Shown here: piece after piece, positions 23,959 through 32,137 of the stretch
How positions within the stretch are numbered: position 1 is the first letter of the stretch
How the letters are laid out: each line of letters starts with the position of its first letter
Notes under the pieces: generated by a model
Seen by the model: only the letters and a program-made list of their open reading frames with translations
What the model was told of the DNA's origin: nothing
The model's database searches: none
Program-made: the position numbers and the translations under genes
DNA from: Suilimivivens sp963650485
GTDB lineage: Bacteria; Bacillota; Clostridia; Lachnospirales; Lachnospiraceae
Length of the DNA stretch: 35,595 nucleotides
Assembly (NCBI GenBank): GCA_963650485.1
Contig: CAVJLN010000025.1
Location: forward strand, 1 to 35,595
Reading direction: 5' to 3'

Positions 23959-24109
23959 GTAACTATTCAGAGCTATGCAAATTATGGCAACATGGACGTC
24001 GAGTGCTTGCATTTGTAAGGACATTTGACATAATTTATATGGCGAAGCAACTACATGAGCAAAAATGCAGTGAAACAGCGGTTTTGTGAATGGAGTTCTG
24101 AATAGATAC
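23959..24109 (+). mobile_element. MITE copy B inside the alpha operon
   Basis: A 151-base element beginning GTAACTATTCAGAGC and ending CTGAATAGATAC. Its reverse complement matches copy A over its whole length at about 85% identity by eye, including the blocks CATGTAGTT.CTTCGCCATATAAA and GCCATAATTTGCAT. Flanking eight-base sequences AACAATAT and AGAATTAT match at only five positions, so any target duplication has decayed. It lies between the rpsK stop and the rpsD ribosome site (24121), and reading through it is required for rpsD, rpoA and rplQ unless a hidden promoter is present. Confidence 0.85.
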
Positions 24110-24136
24110 AGAATTATAAATAAGGAGAATAATAAA

Positions 24137-24730
24137 ATGGCAGTAAACAGAGTTCCTGTATTAAAGAGATGTAGAGCTCTTGGTCTTGAGCCTTCTTTCT
24201 TAGGATATGACAAGAAGTCTAATAGAACCAACGCAAGAGCTGGTAAGAAAGTAAGTGAATATGGCCTTCAGTTAAGAGAGAAACAGAAAGCGAAATTCAT
24301 TTACGGCGTATTAGAGAAGCCTTTCAGAAACTACTATGAGAAGGCTGACCGTATGCAGGGTATGACCGGTGAAAACCTTATGGTTATTCTGGAAAGCAGA
24401 CTTGACAATGTTGTCTTCAGAATGGGATTCGCAAGAACCAGAAGAGAAGCAAGACAGATCGTTGATCATAAGCACGTTTTGGTAAACGGCAAGCAGGTTA
24501 ACATTCCTTCTTATTTAATTAAGGCAGGAGATGTAATCGAAATCAGAGAAAAATCCAAGTCTTTACAGAGATACAAGGACATTCTTGAAGTGACAGCCGG
24601 AAGACTCACTCCTGAATGGGTGGATGTTGATAAGGAAGCATTCAAGGGAACAGTTAAGAACCTTCCTACCAGAGAAATGATTGATGTTCCTGTAGACGAA
24701 ATGCTTATTGTCGAGTTATATTCCAAATAA
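24137..24730 (+). CDS. rpsD: Ribosomal protein S4
   Basis: A 197-residue primary 16S rRNA-binding protein and known translational regulator of r-protein genes. The N-terminus MAVNRVPVLKRCRALGLEP has a single cysteine, so it is a zinc-free form. The S4 domain includes SRLDNVVFRMGFARTRREAR and QIVDHKHVLVNGKQVNIPSY. The ATG at 24137 has TAAGGAG nine bases upstream. Further upstream in-frame codons belong to MITE copy B. B. subtilis has rpsD elsewhere; here it keeps its place in the alpha operon. Confidence 0.97.
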   Translation: MAVNRVPVLKRCRALGLEPSFLGYDKKSNRTNARAGKKVSEYGLQLREKQKAKFIYGVLEKPFRNYYEKADRMQGMTGENLMVILESRLDNVVFRMGFARTRREARQIVDHKHVLVNGKQVNIPSYLIKAGDVIEIREKSKSLQRYKDILEVTAGRLTPEWVDVDKEAFKGTVKNLPTREMIDVPVDEMLIVELYSK

Positions 24731-24769
24731 TAATGTTTCTTGTATTGTTCGTAAAGGAGGGTATTTGCA

Positions 24770-25729
24770 GTGTTTGATTTTGAGAGACCAAATATTGAAG
24801 TGGCAGAAATCTCTGAAGATAAGAAGTATGGCAGATTCGTTGTTGAGCCTTTAGAGCGCGGCTACGGAATTACACTTGGTAATTCCTTAAGAAGAATTAT
24901 GCTTTCTTCCTTACCGGGCGCTGCTGTAAGCCAGGTAAAAATCGAAGGTGTTTTACATGAGTTCAGCTCCATTGATGGTGTCAAAGAAGATGTGACTGAA
25001 ATCATCATGAACATCAAGAGTGTTGCTATCAAGAACAACAGCGATACTAACGAACCCAAGACTGCATATATTGAATATGAAGGCGAAGGTGTCGTAAAAG
25101 CTTCTGATATTCAGTGTGATCAGGATATCGAAATCTTGAATCCGGATCAGACCATTGCTACTTTAAGCGGAAAGAATACCAAGCTTTATATGGAACTTAC
25201 CATTACAAAGGGTAGGGGATATGTAAGTGCAGATAAGAATAAGACAGAAGATTTACCGATTGGTGTAATCGCAGTCGATTCTATTTATACTCCCGTTGAG
25301 AGAGTAAACGTTACTGTAGAAAATACCCGTGTTGGTCAGATTACCGACTTCGACAAGTTAACACTTGATGTTTACACAAACGGAACATTGGATCCGGACG
25401 AAGCTGTCAGTCTGGCTGCAAAGGTACTGAGCGAGCATTTAAATCTTTTCATCAATCTTTCTGAGAATGCCAAGACTGCTGAGATCATGGTAGAGAAGGA
25501 AGAGGATGAGAAGGAAAAGGTTTTAGAGATGAGCATTGACGAACTTGAGTTATCTGTTCGTTCTTATAACTGCTTAAAGAGAGCTGGTATCAATACAGTA
25601 GAAGAATTAACCAACAAGACCTCTGACGATATGATGAAGGTTCGTAACCTTGGTCGTAAGTCCTTAGAAGAGGTTCTGGCTAAGCTGAATGAACTGGGCC
25701 TACAGTTAAATCCCAGTGAAGAAGCTTAA
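24770..25729 (+). CDS. rpoA: RNA polymerase subunit alpha
   Basis: A 319-residue subunit. The N-terminal dimerisation domain (to ~230) has GYGITLGNSLRRIMLSSLPG and the C-terminal domain (from ~245) has LELSVRSYNCLKRAGI and RNLGRKSLEEV, which bind UP elements and activators; an acidic linker (MVEKEEDEKEK) joins them. It starts with GTG at 24770, with AAAGGAGG nine bases upstream. Confidence 0.97.
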   Translation: MFDFERPNIEVAEISEDKKYGRFVVEPLERGYGITLGNSLRRIMLSSLPGAAVSQVKIEGVLHEFSSIDGVKEDVTEIIMNIKSVAIKNNSDTNEPKTAYIEYEGEGVVKASDIQCDQDIEILNPDQTIATLSGKNTKLYMELTITKGRGYVSADKNKTEDLPIGVIAVDSIYTPVERVNVTVENTRVGQITDFDKLTLDVYTNGTLDPDEAVSLAAKVLSEHLNLFINLSENAKTAEIMVEKEEDEKEKVLEMSIDELELSVRSYNCLKRAGINTVEELTNKTSDDMMKVRNLGRKSLEEVLAKLNELGLQLNPSEEA

Positions 25730-25755
25730 GTAATATAGATAGCTTGTGAAGCATG

Positions 25756-25839
25756 ATCCGGTAAATCCAAAGAGTACGGATGGTGTTCTCATAAAATGGA
25801 GCACATTCACCCGGTAAGTAAGTCCAAAGAGCGTGGCCG
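25756..25839 (+). repeat. Two similar stem-loops ahead of rplQ
   Basis: First: ATCCG (25756-25760) and CGGAT (25777-25781) enclose GTAAATCCAAAGAGTA. Second, about 53 bases on: CCGG (25811-25814) and CCGG (25837-25840) enclose GTAAGTAAGTCCAAAGAGCG. The loops share GTAA...TCCAAAGAG while the stems differ but still pair, as expected for a repeated RNA binding site in the 153-base rpoA-rplQ gap. Confidence 0.4.
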
Positions 25840-25882
25840 GATGAACCATGAAGGGTTTATCCCATTGAGAAAGGAGCCGAAA

Positions 25883-26419
25883 ATGGCAAAATACAGAAAA
25901 TTAGGTAAGACCTCAGATCAGAGAAAGGCATTACTGAGAAATCAGGTAACTGCACTTCTTCACAATGGAAAGATTGTTACAACCCAGGCAAGAGCTAAGG
26001 AAGTTCAGAAAATCGTAGAAGGACTCATCGCTCTTGGTGTAAAAGAGAAAGACAATTTCGAAATGGTTAAGGTTTCCGCAAAGGTTCCGGTTAAGGACAA
26101 AGACGGCAAGAGAGTAAAAGAAGTTGTTGATGGTAAGAAGGTTACCAAATTCGAAACCGTTGAAAAGGAAATCAAGAAGGATCTTCCTTCCAGATTACAT
26201 GCAAGACGTCAGATGATCAAGGTTTTATATCCTGTAACGGAAGTTCCTACCACAAACGCTGGTAAGAAGAGAGGCACAAAGGAAGTTGACCTTGTAGCAA
26301 AGCTTTTTGATGAATATGGTGTTAAATATGCAAACCGCAACGGTGGTTACACCAGAATCATCAAGATCGGACCTCGTAAGGGTGACGCTGCAATGGAAGT
26401 TGTACTTGAGTTAGTATAA
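25883..26419 (+). CDS. rplQ: Ribosomal protein L17 with internal insertion
   Basis: A 178-residue 50S protein near the tunnel exit. The N-terminal KLGKTSDQRKALLRNQV and C-terminal NRNGGYTRIIKIGPRKGDAA are standard. Compared with the ~120-residue B. subtilis protein there is a lysine-rich insertion of roughly 50 residues (about 54-103, including KVPVKDKDGKRVKEVVDGKK) before the conserved LHARRQ. The start MAKYRKLG at 25883 follows AAAGGAG. Last gene of the operon, followed by a terminator. Confidence 0.96.
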   Translation: MAKYRKLGKTSDQRKALLRNQVTALLHNGKIVTTQARAKEVQKIVEGLIALGVKEKDNFEMVKVSAKVPVKDKDGKRVKEVVDGKKVTKFETVEKEIKKDLPSRLHARRQMIKVLYPVTEVPTTNAGKKRGTKEVDLVAKLFDEYGVKYANRNGGYTRIIKIGPRKGDAAMEVVLELV

Positions 26420-26443
26420 TTTCCGTACGAAGCCAAAGAATTA

Positions 26444-26486
26444 AGCGCTATGAAGACAGAAATGTCATCATGGCGCTTTTTATTTA
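26444..26486 (+). terminator. Intrinsic terminator of the alpha operon
   Basis: AGCGCTATGAAGACA, loop GAAA, TGTCATCATGGCGCT (26444-26477) form a 15-base stem with one mismatch and one G-T pair, followed by TTTTTATTT. Confidence 0.88.
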
Positions 26487-26577
26487 TACAAATAACACAG
26501 AATGTCCATGCACAATATAAGGAGATATGTTATATTAAAAGTATACATGGATATGTTTGAAGTATAAGGAGAACACG

Positions 26578-27360
26578 ATGGATAACATTTATCAGTCTGT
26601 AAAAGGCCTGTGTAAGGCAATTATGAACTTATTTGTGGCAGTTGTGGATCTGCTTGCCGGAATCCTGAACGGAATCGCCTGCCTGTTTGAAAAGATTAAA
26701 CCGCATGCTTCCAGACAGTTTCAGGAGATCCGGGAAAACGGAGGCTTTAAATTCAGTATAATCGCAAAGAAAGACGATGCTGAAAAGAACTCGAAAAAGT
26801 TTCCGGCGGGAGCAGGAAATAAGAACTTTGACGAAGTCAAGGTTCAGGCTATCCGGGGGGAATTAACGAAAAAGGTCGTTAACCGGGATACTTATGATCT
26901 GGCATACAGCGAAGCTTCCTACAGTGGACAGAACCGCTGTCAGATGGCTTTGGCAGCTATGCTGGCCCTGCTTGGAATTATCGTCCTGCTCGGCGCAACA
27001 GGAGCTGCAAACTGGAACTGGGGAGCACTGGTCGTGGTACTTGCAGCCGCAGGAGCTGTGGCTTGCGTTGTGATTTATTCCGGTAAGAAGGTTCAGCAGA
27101 AGAATACACTGATCCGGATGATTCTCGAGCAGGAGTTTGCAGAGTATCAGACGGTTGTGGAAGCAGCCGGGCAGAATGTACAGAAGGAAGAAGAAACTGA
27201 TACGGTGCGGACACAGACCGAGGATTCATGTGAAGTGACAGAAGAGAAGGCAAAGGAAGAACAGTCTGAATCGATGACAGTAGATGCAACGTCAGAAGAC
27301 CGGATTGAGTCGTGTGCAGAAGGTGCTACGTCTGAGACAGAACAGGAGACAATAAATTAG
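26578..27360 (+). CDS. Two-TM protein with acidic tail, function unknown
   Basis: A 260-residue protein I do not recognise. It has an amphipathic, fairly hydrophobic N-terminus (residues 1-40, LCKAIMNLFVAVVDLLAGIL), a soluble charged middle (60-118), two close membrane spans (about 122-141 and 148-168, joined by TGAANWNWG) and an acidic Glu/Thr/Ser tail (200-260) that is likely disordered. The ATG at 26578 has AAGGAG upstream; TATATT near 26530 may be its -10 box. Its stop overlaps the convergent peptidase by four bases (TTAG). It breaks the usual rplQ-ecfA1 neighbourhood. Confidence 0.75.
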   Translation: MDNIYQSVKGLCKAIMNLFVAVVDLLAGILNGIACLFEKIKPHASRQFQEIRENGGFKFSIIAKKDDAEKNSKKFPAGAGNKNFDEVKVQAIRGELTKKVVNRDTYDLAYSEASYSGQNRCQMALAAMLALLGIIVLLGATGAANWNWGALVVVLAAAGAVACVVIYSGKKVQQKNTLIRMILEQEFAEYQTVVEAAGQNVQKEEETDTVRTQTEDSCEVTEEKAKEEQSESMTVDATSEDRIESCAEGATSETEQETIN

Positions 27361-28394
27361 GGTGTTTTCTGGAAGTGCTGGTAATCCTTGCAGGAGTTCC
27401 AGTTACCACCCCAGGTAAAGCCGTGCTCTTTAAATAACCGGCAGCACAGATCCTGTTCATCAATTTTATAAGCAAAATCACTGGAACGGTCAGCATAGAT
27501 CTCACTTCCTTTAGGTGAGATGTAATCCTGACCGTTTCCTGTCTTATCAAATACCACATAAGGGTTATAAAACGGGTTAATATCAATGGCACAGCCTAAG
27601 GCATGCTTGGAGAGACTGGTAGTACCGTCTACAACACGATAATTGAAGCAGGAGGTATTATTGTCCTCCATCGAGGCAGTATCGTCCCCATTATAGTCAT
27701 CAATCAGACGGATACTTTCAATCGGATATTGATTACAATACAGTTCATAAAAGATTTCCTTCAAATCCTCTGCAATGGAAGCGTTACAGATCAGTTCCCC
27801 CTCCTTAACCTTTCCGTCAAAATCATAATAAAGAACTTTGAGATATCTCAGGTCATCGTAACTGATCTGCAGGGTGGCAGGATCAGTTACGATGTTTATG
27901 GCGGGGAATGCAAGGGAGTCCGCTTCTTCTTCGGTGACCGGATAGGAGATTCCGGTGATTCTTGCCTTGACCTCATCGGTCAATTCTTCGTAACAGAAGG
28001 AATCGACAGCAGTGACAGAAGATGCAGAATTGGTAGTATTAGCGGGATTTTTAGATGATGACACATCTGTCATATTACCATTGGGATTTTCAATATTTGT
28101 ATCTTCTACATTGGTAACTTCTGTATTGGTAACTTCTGTATTGGTATCCTCTGTATCGGAGGTGCTTTCTCGGTCTGCTTTATTTTCATTCGCTTTTTCA
28201 ATGGAGGTGAGATTCTCTGCACCGGAGCTTGGATCAGTGGCAGATGCTTCCGGGGAAGGATAGGCCAGCTCTGGATTTTCGTTTGCGTAATCCAGAAGCG
28301 TCTCGTTCGGAACGGTAAGCTTCACGATTACAGTACATAAAATAATAATACAGGCAATCATGCCAAGACTTCTGATCATTTTCTTTAAATCCAT
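27357..28394 (-). CDS. Membrane-anchored M15 family peptidase (D-Ala-D-Ala/L-Ala-D-Glu peptidase-like)
   Basis: A 345-residue protein with an N-terminal signal anchor (residues 9-27), a long low-complexity Ser/Thr/Asn/Glu stalk (to ~130) and a C-terminal peptidase domain. Zinc and catalytic residues of M15 enzymes are in place: H264 and D271 in SLSKHALGCAIDINP, then W328 GG and D337/H340 in FTWGGNWNSCKDYQHFQ. This is the layout of the M15C (PF13539) peptidoglycan hydrolases acting on stem peptides outside the cell. The stalk contains TEVTN-type five-residue repeats at 81-100. The start ATG has TGGAGA seven bases upstream. Confidence 0.88.
   Translation of the reverse strand: MDLKKMIRSLGMIACIIILCTVIVKLTVPNETLLDYANENPELAYPSPEASATDPSSGAENLTSIEKANENKADRESTSDTEDTNTEVTNTEVTNVEDTNIENPNGNMTDVSSSKNPANTTNSASSVTAVDSFCYEELTDEVKARITGISYPVTEEEADSLAFPAINIVTDPATLQISYDDLRYLKVLYYDFDGKVKEGELICNASIAEDLKEIFYELYCNQYPIESIRLIDDYNGDDTASMEDNNTSCFNYRVVDGTTSLSKHALGCAIDINPFYNPYVVFDKTGNGQDYISPKGSEIYADRSSDFAYKIDEQDLCCRLFKEHGFTWGGNWNSCKDYQHFQKTP
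28101..28160 (-). repeat. 15-base tandem repeat inside the peptidase stalk
   Basis: Four units of 15 bases (28101-28115, 28116-28130, 28131-28145, 28146-28160; consensus AACTTCTGTATTGGT on the plus strand) encode TE(V/D)TN repeats. The two middle units are identical, so the copy number may vary between strains without shifting the frame. Confidence 0.8.
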
Positions 28395-28419
28395 GTTCGT
28401 TCTCCAGATCTTTAAATAT

Positions 28420-28509
28420 GCAGTTATTCAGCATGCATTCGCCATATAGAGCAAGCATTTCTCCCATATCTTGCCTAGTGCAACGGTTTGCATGGCTCTG
28501 AACAGTTAC
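28420..28509 (-). repeat. MITE copy C, internally deleted
   Basis: About 90 bases in the orientation of copy A. The right 23 bases TTTGCATGGCTCTGAACAGTTAC differ from copy A at one position; the left end GCAGTTATTCAG is a decayed terminal repeat, and ATTCGCCATATA and GCAAGCATT match internal blocks. No target duplication remains. It lies between the divergent peptidase and ecfA1 genes. Confidence 0.7.
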
Positions 28510-28587
28510 AGTGTACTGCATAATGGAAAACCGTGCAAGGTAGGGAATGCTGTCTTTGTATTTTCATCTGTGCATGGTACAAAGGCG

Positions 28588-28616
28588 TTGCAAATGCAGA
28601 CAGAATCTTGTAAAAT
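28588..28616 (+). promoter_or_regulatory. Candidate promoter of ecfA1
   Basis: TTGCAA (28588-28593), 17 bases, TAAAAT (28611-28616). Transcription would begin at about 28623, next to the ATG at 28624, so the message could be leaderless. Confidence 0.45.
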
Positions 28617-28623
28617 ACAGGTC

Positions 28624-29469
28624 ATGAGCATTGTAAAGACGAAAAACCTTAAATTTGAATATATCCGCCGTGATGACGAAGGGAATGTCGAGGGCATCAC
28701 GACAGCCATTGATGATGTCTCTTTAGAGATTAAGCAGGGGGATTTCATTGCAATCTTAGGACACAACGGTTCAGGAAAATCGACATTGGCGAAGCATATC
28801 AATGCGATCCTGTATCCAACCGAAGGAACCGTATGGGTCGATGGCATGAATACCACAGATGAATCCCATCTCTGGGACATTCGTCAGGAGGCGGGAATGG
28901 TGTTCCAGAATCCGGATAACCAGATCATCGGACAGGTGGTTGAGGAAGATGTGGGGTTTGGACCGGAGAATCTGGGCGTACCGACCAAGGAGATCTGGCA
29001 GCGTGTGGAAGAGAGCCTTAGGGCTGTTGGCATGTATGAGTTCCGGAAGTATTCCCCGAATAAGCTTTCCGGAGGACAGAAGCAGCGGGTTTCCATAGCA
29101 GGAGTCATTGCCATGCATCCGAAGTGTATCATTTTGGACGAACCGACCGCCATGCTTGATCCAAATGGCCGTAAGGAAGTCATCCGTGCCGTACGCGCTC
29201 TGAATGACGTCGAGAAGATCACCGTAATTCTGATTACCCATTATATGGAAGAAATTATTCATGCGGATCGTGCCTTTGTCATGGATGAAGGGAAGATTGC
29301 CATGGAAGGAACACCAAGAGAGATTTTTAGTCAGGTAGAGAAGCTGAAAAGCTTACGTCTGGATGTTCCGCAGGTCACCCTGCTTGCCTATGAATTAAAA
29401 CAGAGCGGCGTTCCGCTTCCGGAAGGAATCTTAACGACGGAAGAGCTGGTTCGTGCACTTGGGTATTAA
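28624..29469 (+). CDS. ecfA1: Energy-coupling factor transporter ATPase EcfA1
   Basis: A 281-residue ABC ATPase of the shared ECF module for vitamin uptake. Walker A GHNGSGKST (46-54), Q-loop Q95, signature LSGGQKQR (148-155), Walker B CIILDEP with E173 and the H-loop in LITHYMEE are intact. The start MSIVKTKNLKFEY at 28624 is chosen on homology although no good ribosome site precedes it; an open frame from 28471 runs over MITE copy C and is rejected. Followed by ecfA2 and ecfT. Confidence 0.95.
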   Translation: MSIVKTKNLKFEYIRRDDEGNVEGITTAIDDVSLEIKQGDFIAILGHNGSGKSTLAKHINAILYPTEGTVWVDGMNTTDESHLWDIRQEAGMVFQNPDNQIIGQVVEEDVGFGPENLGVPTKEIWQRVEESLRAVGMYEFRKYSPNKLSGGQKQRVSIAGVIAMHPKCIILDEPTAMLDPNGRKEVIRAVRALNDVEKITVILITHYMEEIIHADRAFVMDEGKIAMEGTPREIFSQVEKLKSLRLDVPQVTLLAYELKQSGVPLPEGILTTEELVRALGY

Positions 29470-29533
29470 CAGGCGGGAATTATATAAGAAACCGATACAA
29501 TAGGTAAAGAAAAGAGTAAGAAAGGAGTACGGA

Positions 29534-30382
29534 ATGTCCATAATTCTAGATCATGTCAGTCACACATATGAAGAAGGAACCGCAATGGAATTCCATGCTC
29601 TGAAGGACATTCATTTGGTGATTCCGGATGGACAGTTCATCGGACTCATCGGGCATACCGGTTCGGGAAAGTCCACATTGATCCAGCATCTGAACGGACT
29701 GTTAAAGCCGACGAGCGGCCATGTGTATTATAATGGTGCAGACATCCATGATGCGGATTATAACCGTAAGGAGCTGCGCAGCAAGGTCGGGCTGGTGTTT
29801 CAGTATCCGGAGCATCAGCTGTTTGAAATGGATGTGTTTACAGATGTCTGCTTTGGACCGAAGAACCTGGGGCTTGATAAAAAGGAAGTAGAGCTTCGTG
29901 CCTATCAGGCGTTAAAGCAGGTCGGACTGGAGGACGAGTATTTTTACCAGTCGCCGTTTGATTTATCTGGAGGACAAAAGCGCCGTGTTGCGATAGCCGG
30001 AGTGCTTGCCATGAAGCCGGATGTTTTGATCTTGGACGAGCCAACGGCAGGACTGGATCCCAAGGGAAGGGATGAGATTCTTGATCAGGTTGCAGCATTC
30101 CGTAAGGAAACAGGAATGACGGTCATTCTGGTTTCTCATAGTATGGAAGATGTGGCGAAATATGTGGACCGCATTATCGTGATGAACAAAGGAGAGGTTC
30201 TGATGGACCAGATTCCTAGGGAAGTGTTTAAGCGATATAAAGAACTGGAAGAGGTAGGGCTTGCGGCACCGCAGGTCACTTACATCATGCATGCGTTAAA
30301 GGATAAGGGAATGCCGGTTTCTACAGATGCAACGACAATCGAAGAAGCAAGGCTTGAAATTTTACATGCATTGCATAGATAG
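29534..30382 (+). CDS. ecfA2: Energy-coupling factor transporter ATPase EcfA2
   Basis: A 282-residue second ATPase that pairs with EcfA1. Walker A GHTGSGKST (40-48), signature LSGGQKRR (144-151), Walker B VLILDEP with E169, and SHSMEDV are present; the C-terminal part matches the ECF-specific dimerisation region. AAAGGAG precedes the ATG. It lies 64 bases after ecfA1 and 12 before ecfT. Confidence 0.95.
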   Translation: MSIILDHVSHTYEEGTAMEFHALKDIHLVIPDGQFIGLIGHTGSGKSTLIQHLNGLLKPTSGHVYYNGADIHDADYNRKELRSKVGLVFQYPEHQLFEMDVFTDVCFGPKNLGLDKKEVELRAYQALKQVGLEDEYFYQSPFDLSGGQKRRVAIAGVLAMKPDVLILDEPTAGLDPKGRDEILDQVAAFRKETGMTVILVSHSMEDVAKYVDRIIVMNKGEVLMDQIPREVFKRYKELEEVGLAAPQVTYIMHALKDKGMPVSTDATTIEEARLEILHALHR

Positions 30383-30394
30383 AAGGATATAGAG

Positions 30395-31198
30395 ATGCTG
30401 AAAGATATTACATTGGGACAATATTACCAGACCGATTCCGTCATCCATCGTCTTGATCCACGGGTCAAGCTGGTGGCAACACTGGCCTTTATTATTTCCC
30501 TTTTTATAGTAAATAGTTTCTGGGGATATCTGATTGCCGCCGTTTTTCTGGTGGTGATGATCCGTTTATCCCATGTACCGTTTAAATTCATGGTACGCGG
30601 CATGAAGGCCATCGTATTTCTGCTGGTGGTTGCCGGAGTGTTCAACCTGTTTCTGACACCGGGAGAAGTGGTCGTATCATTCTGGAAACTAAAGATCACA
30701 AAGGAAGGTATTAAACTGGCACTTCTAATGGCAGCCAGGCTTTGCTTTCTGATCATCGGGTCTTCCATTATGACATTGACGACTACGCCAAACCAGTTGA
30801 CGGATGCACTGGAAAAGCTGCTAGGGCCTTTAAAGAAGATTCATGTACCGGTTCACGAGATTGCCATGATGATGTCGATTGCGTTACGGTTTATTCCCAT
30901 TTTATTAGAAGAAACAGATAAGATTATGAAAGCACAGATCGCCAGAGGAGCCGATTTTGAAAGTGGCAACCTCATAACCAAGGCGAAAAATCTGGTGCCG
31001 CTGCTCGTTCCGCTGTTTATTTCCGCATTCCGTCGGGCCAACGATCTGGCCATGGCGATGGAAGCACGATGTTACCGTGGTGGTGAAGGCAGAACGAAGA
31101 TGAAGCCGCTTCATTATGAAAAGCGGGATTATCTGGCATATGGAATACTGGCTTTGTATTTAATATTAGTAATTGCTGAAAAACTCATTTTGGAGTGA
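30395..31198 (+). CDS. ecfT: Energy-coupling factor transporter transmembrane protein EcfT
   Basis: A 267-residue scaffold linking the two ATPases to exchangeable substrate-binding S components. It starts ITLGQYYQTDSVIHRLDPRV, has about five to six hydrophobic segments and carries the two coupling motifs ARG (183-185 in IARGADFES) and ARCYRGG (224-230) that dock into the ATPases. No S component is encoded here, as is usual for the group II module. Confidence 0.95.
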   Translation: MLKDITLGQYYQTDSVIHRLDPRVKLVATLAFIISLFIVNSFWGYLIAAVFLVVMIRLSHVPFKFMVRGMKAIVFLLVVAGVFNLFLTPGEVVVSFWKLKITKEGIKLALLMAARLCFLIIGSSIMTLTTTPNQLTDALEKLLGPLKKIHVPVHEIAMMMSIALRFIPILLEETDKIMKAQIARGADFESGNLITKAKNLVPLLVPLFISAFRRANDLAMAMEARCYRGGEGRTKMKPLHYEKRDYLAYGILALYLILVIAEKLILE

Positions 31199-31268
31199 GG
31201 CTGAAGAAATATAAGCACAGAGTTACTTTTTTATTAATGCGGAAGTTCAAATATGGGAAAGCAGGAAT

Positions 31269-32024
31269 ATGAAACGAATTATGCTGACCGTTGCCTATGA
31301 CGGAACGAATTATTGCGGCTGGCAGATCCAACCGGTCGGAGAAACGATTGAAGGGGTTCTAAACCGGGAGCTGAGCCGCCTTTTACAGGAGGAGATTAAG
31401 GTGATTGGCGCAAGCCGCACGGATTCCGGCGTTCATGCGAAAGGAGCCGTGGCGGTTTTTGACACCGAAACCAGAATTCCGCCGGAAAAGATTTCTTATG
31501 CGATTAACAAAAGTCTTCCGGAGGATATCCGGGTGGTGGGATCGCGTGAGGTTTCTCCGGAGTTTCATCCGCGTAAAACGAGCTGTAGGAAAACCTACGA
31601 ATACCGGATCTGGCACGATGCATTTCCCATGCCGATGGAGCGTCTTTACACACATTGGGTGCATACTGCACTGGATGCAGGTAAAATGCAGGAAGCGGCA
31701 GCGTATCTTGTCGGAGAGCATGATTTTAAATCGTTCTGCAGCGTGCATACACAGGCAGAATCGACCATCCGCACCATTTATCAGATTGAAGTGGAAGAGG
31801 CAGGCACAGAAATCCGCATTCGTGTGTGCGGAAATGGGTTCTTATACAATATGGTGCGCATCATCGCTGGAACCCTGATTGAAGTCGGGCAGGGCAAATA
31901 TCCCCCAGAGCAGGTCAGGGAAATGCTGGATGGAAAAGAGCGGCAGAAAAGCGGGCCGACCGCACCGGCAAAGGGACTGTGTCTCTTAGGCTACGAATGG
32001 GACTCAGTCGTCGAAGAAAAATAA
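31269..32024 (+). CDS. truA: tRNA pseudouridine(38-40) synthase
   Basis: A 251-residue enzyme that makes pseudouridine in the anticodon stem. Catalytic D52 lies in GASRTDSGVHA; other family segments are AYDGTNYCGWQIQP at the start, SPEFHPRKTSCRKTYEYRI and FLYNMVRIIAGTLIEVG. It follows ecfT by 70 bases and is probably in the same transcript. Confidence 0.96.
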   Translation: MKRIMLTVAYDGTNYCGWQIQPVGETIEGVLNRELSRLLQEEIKVIGASRTDSGVHAKGAVAVFDTETRIPPEKISYAINKSLPEDIRVVGSREVSPEFHPRKTSCRKTYEYRIWHDAFPMPMERLYTHWVHTALDAGKMQEAAAYLVGEHDFKSFCSVHTQAESTIRTIYQIEVEEAGTEIRIRVCGNGFLYNMVRIIAGTLIEVGQGKYPPEQVREMLDGKERQKSGPTAPAKGLCLLGYEWDSVVEEK

Positions 32025-32101
32025 ATGCAGGTAACAAGTACCGCAATAAAAAGACACAAGAAAAAGTGGTGAAAAAGTTTGTAAAACAACCAAATTCCCA
32101 G

Positions 32102-32130
32102 TTGACACACAAGGAAGCGTGTAATATAAT
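32102..32130 (+). promoter_or_regulatory. Consensus promoter of rplM-rpsI
   Basis: TTGACA (32102-32107), exactly 17 bases, TATAAT (32125-32130): a full consensus sigma-A promoter, the strongest in the window. Confidence 0.88.
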
Positions 32131-32137
32131 ATTTCAA

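Noticed and set aside
28471..28623. Longer ecfA1 starting at 28471
   Set aside because: The extra 51 residues derive from MITE copy C and promoter DNA and do not resemble EcfA.
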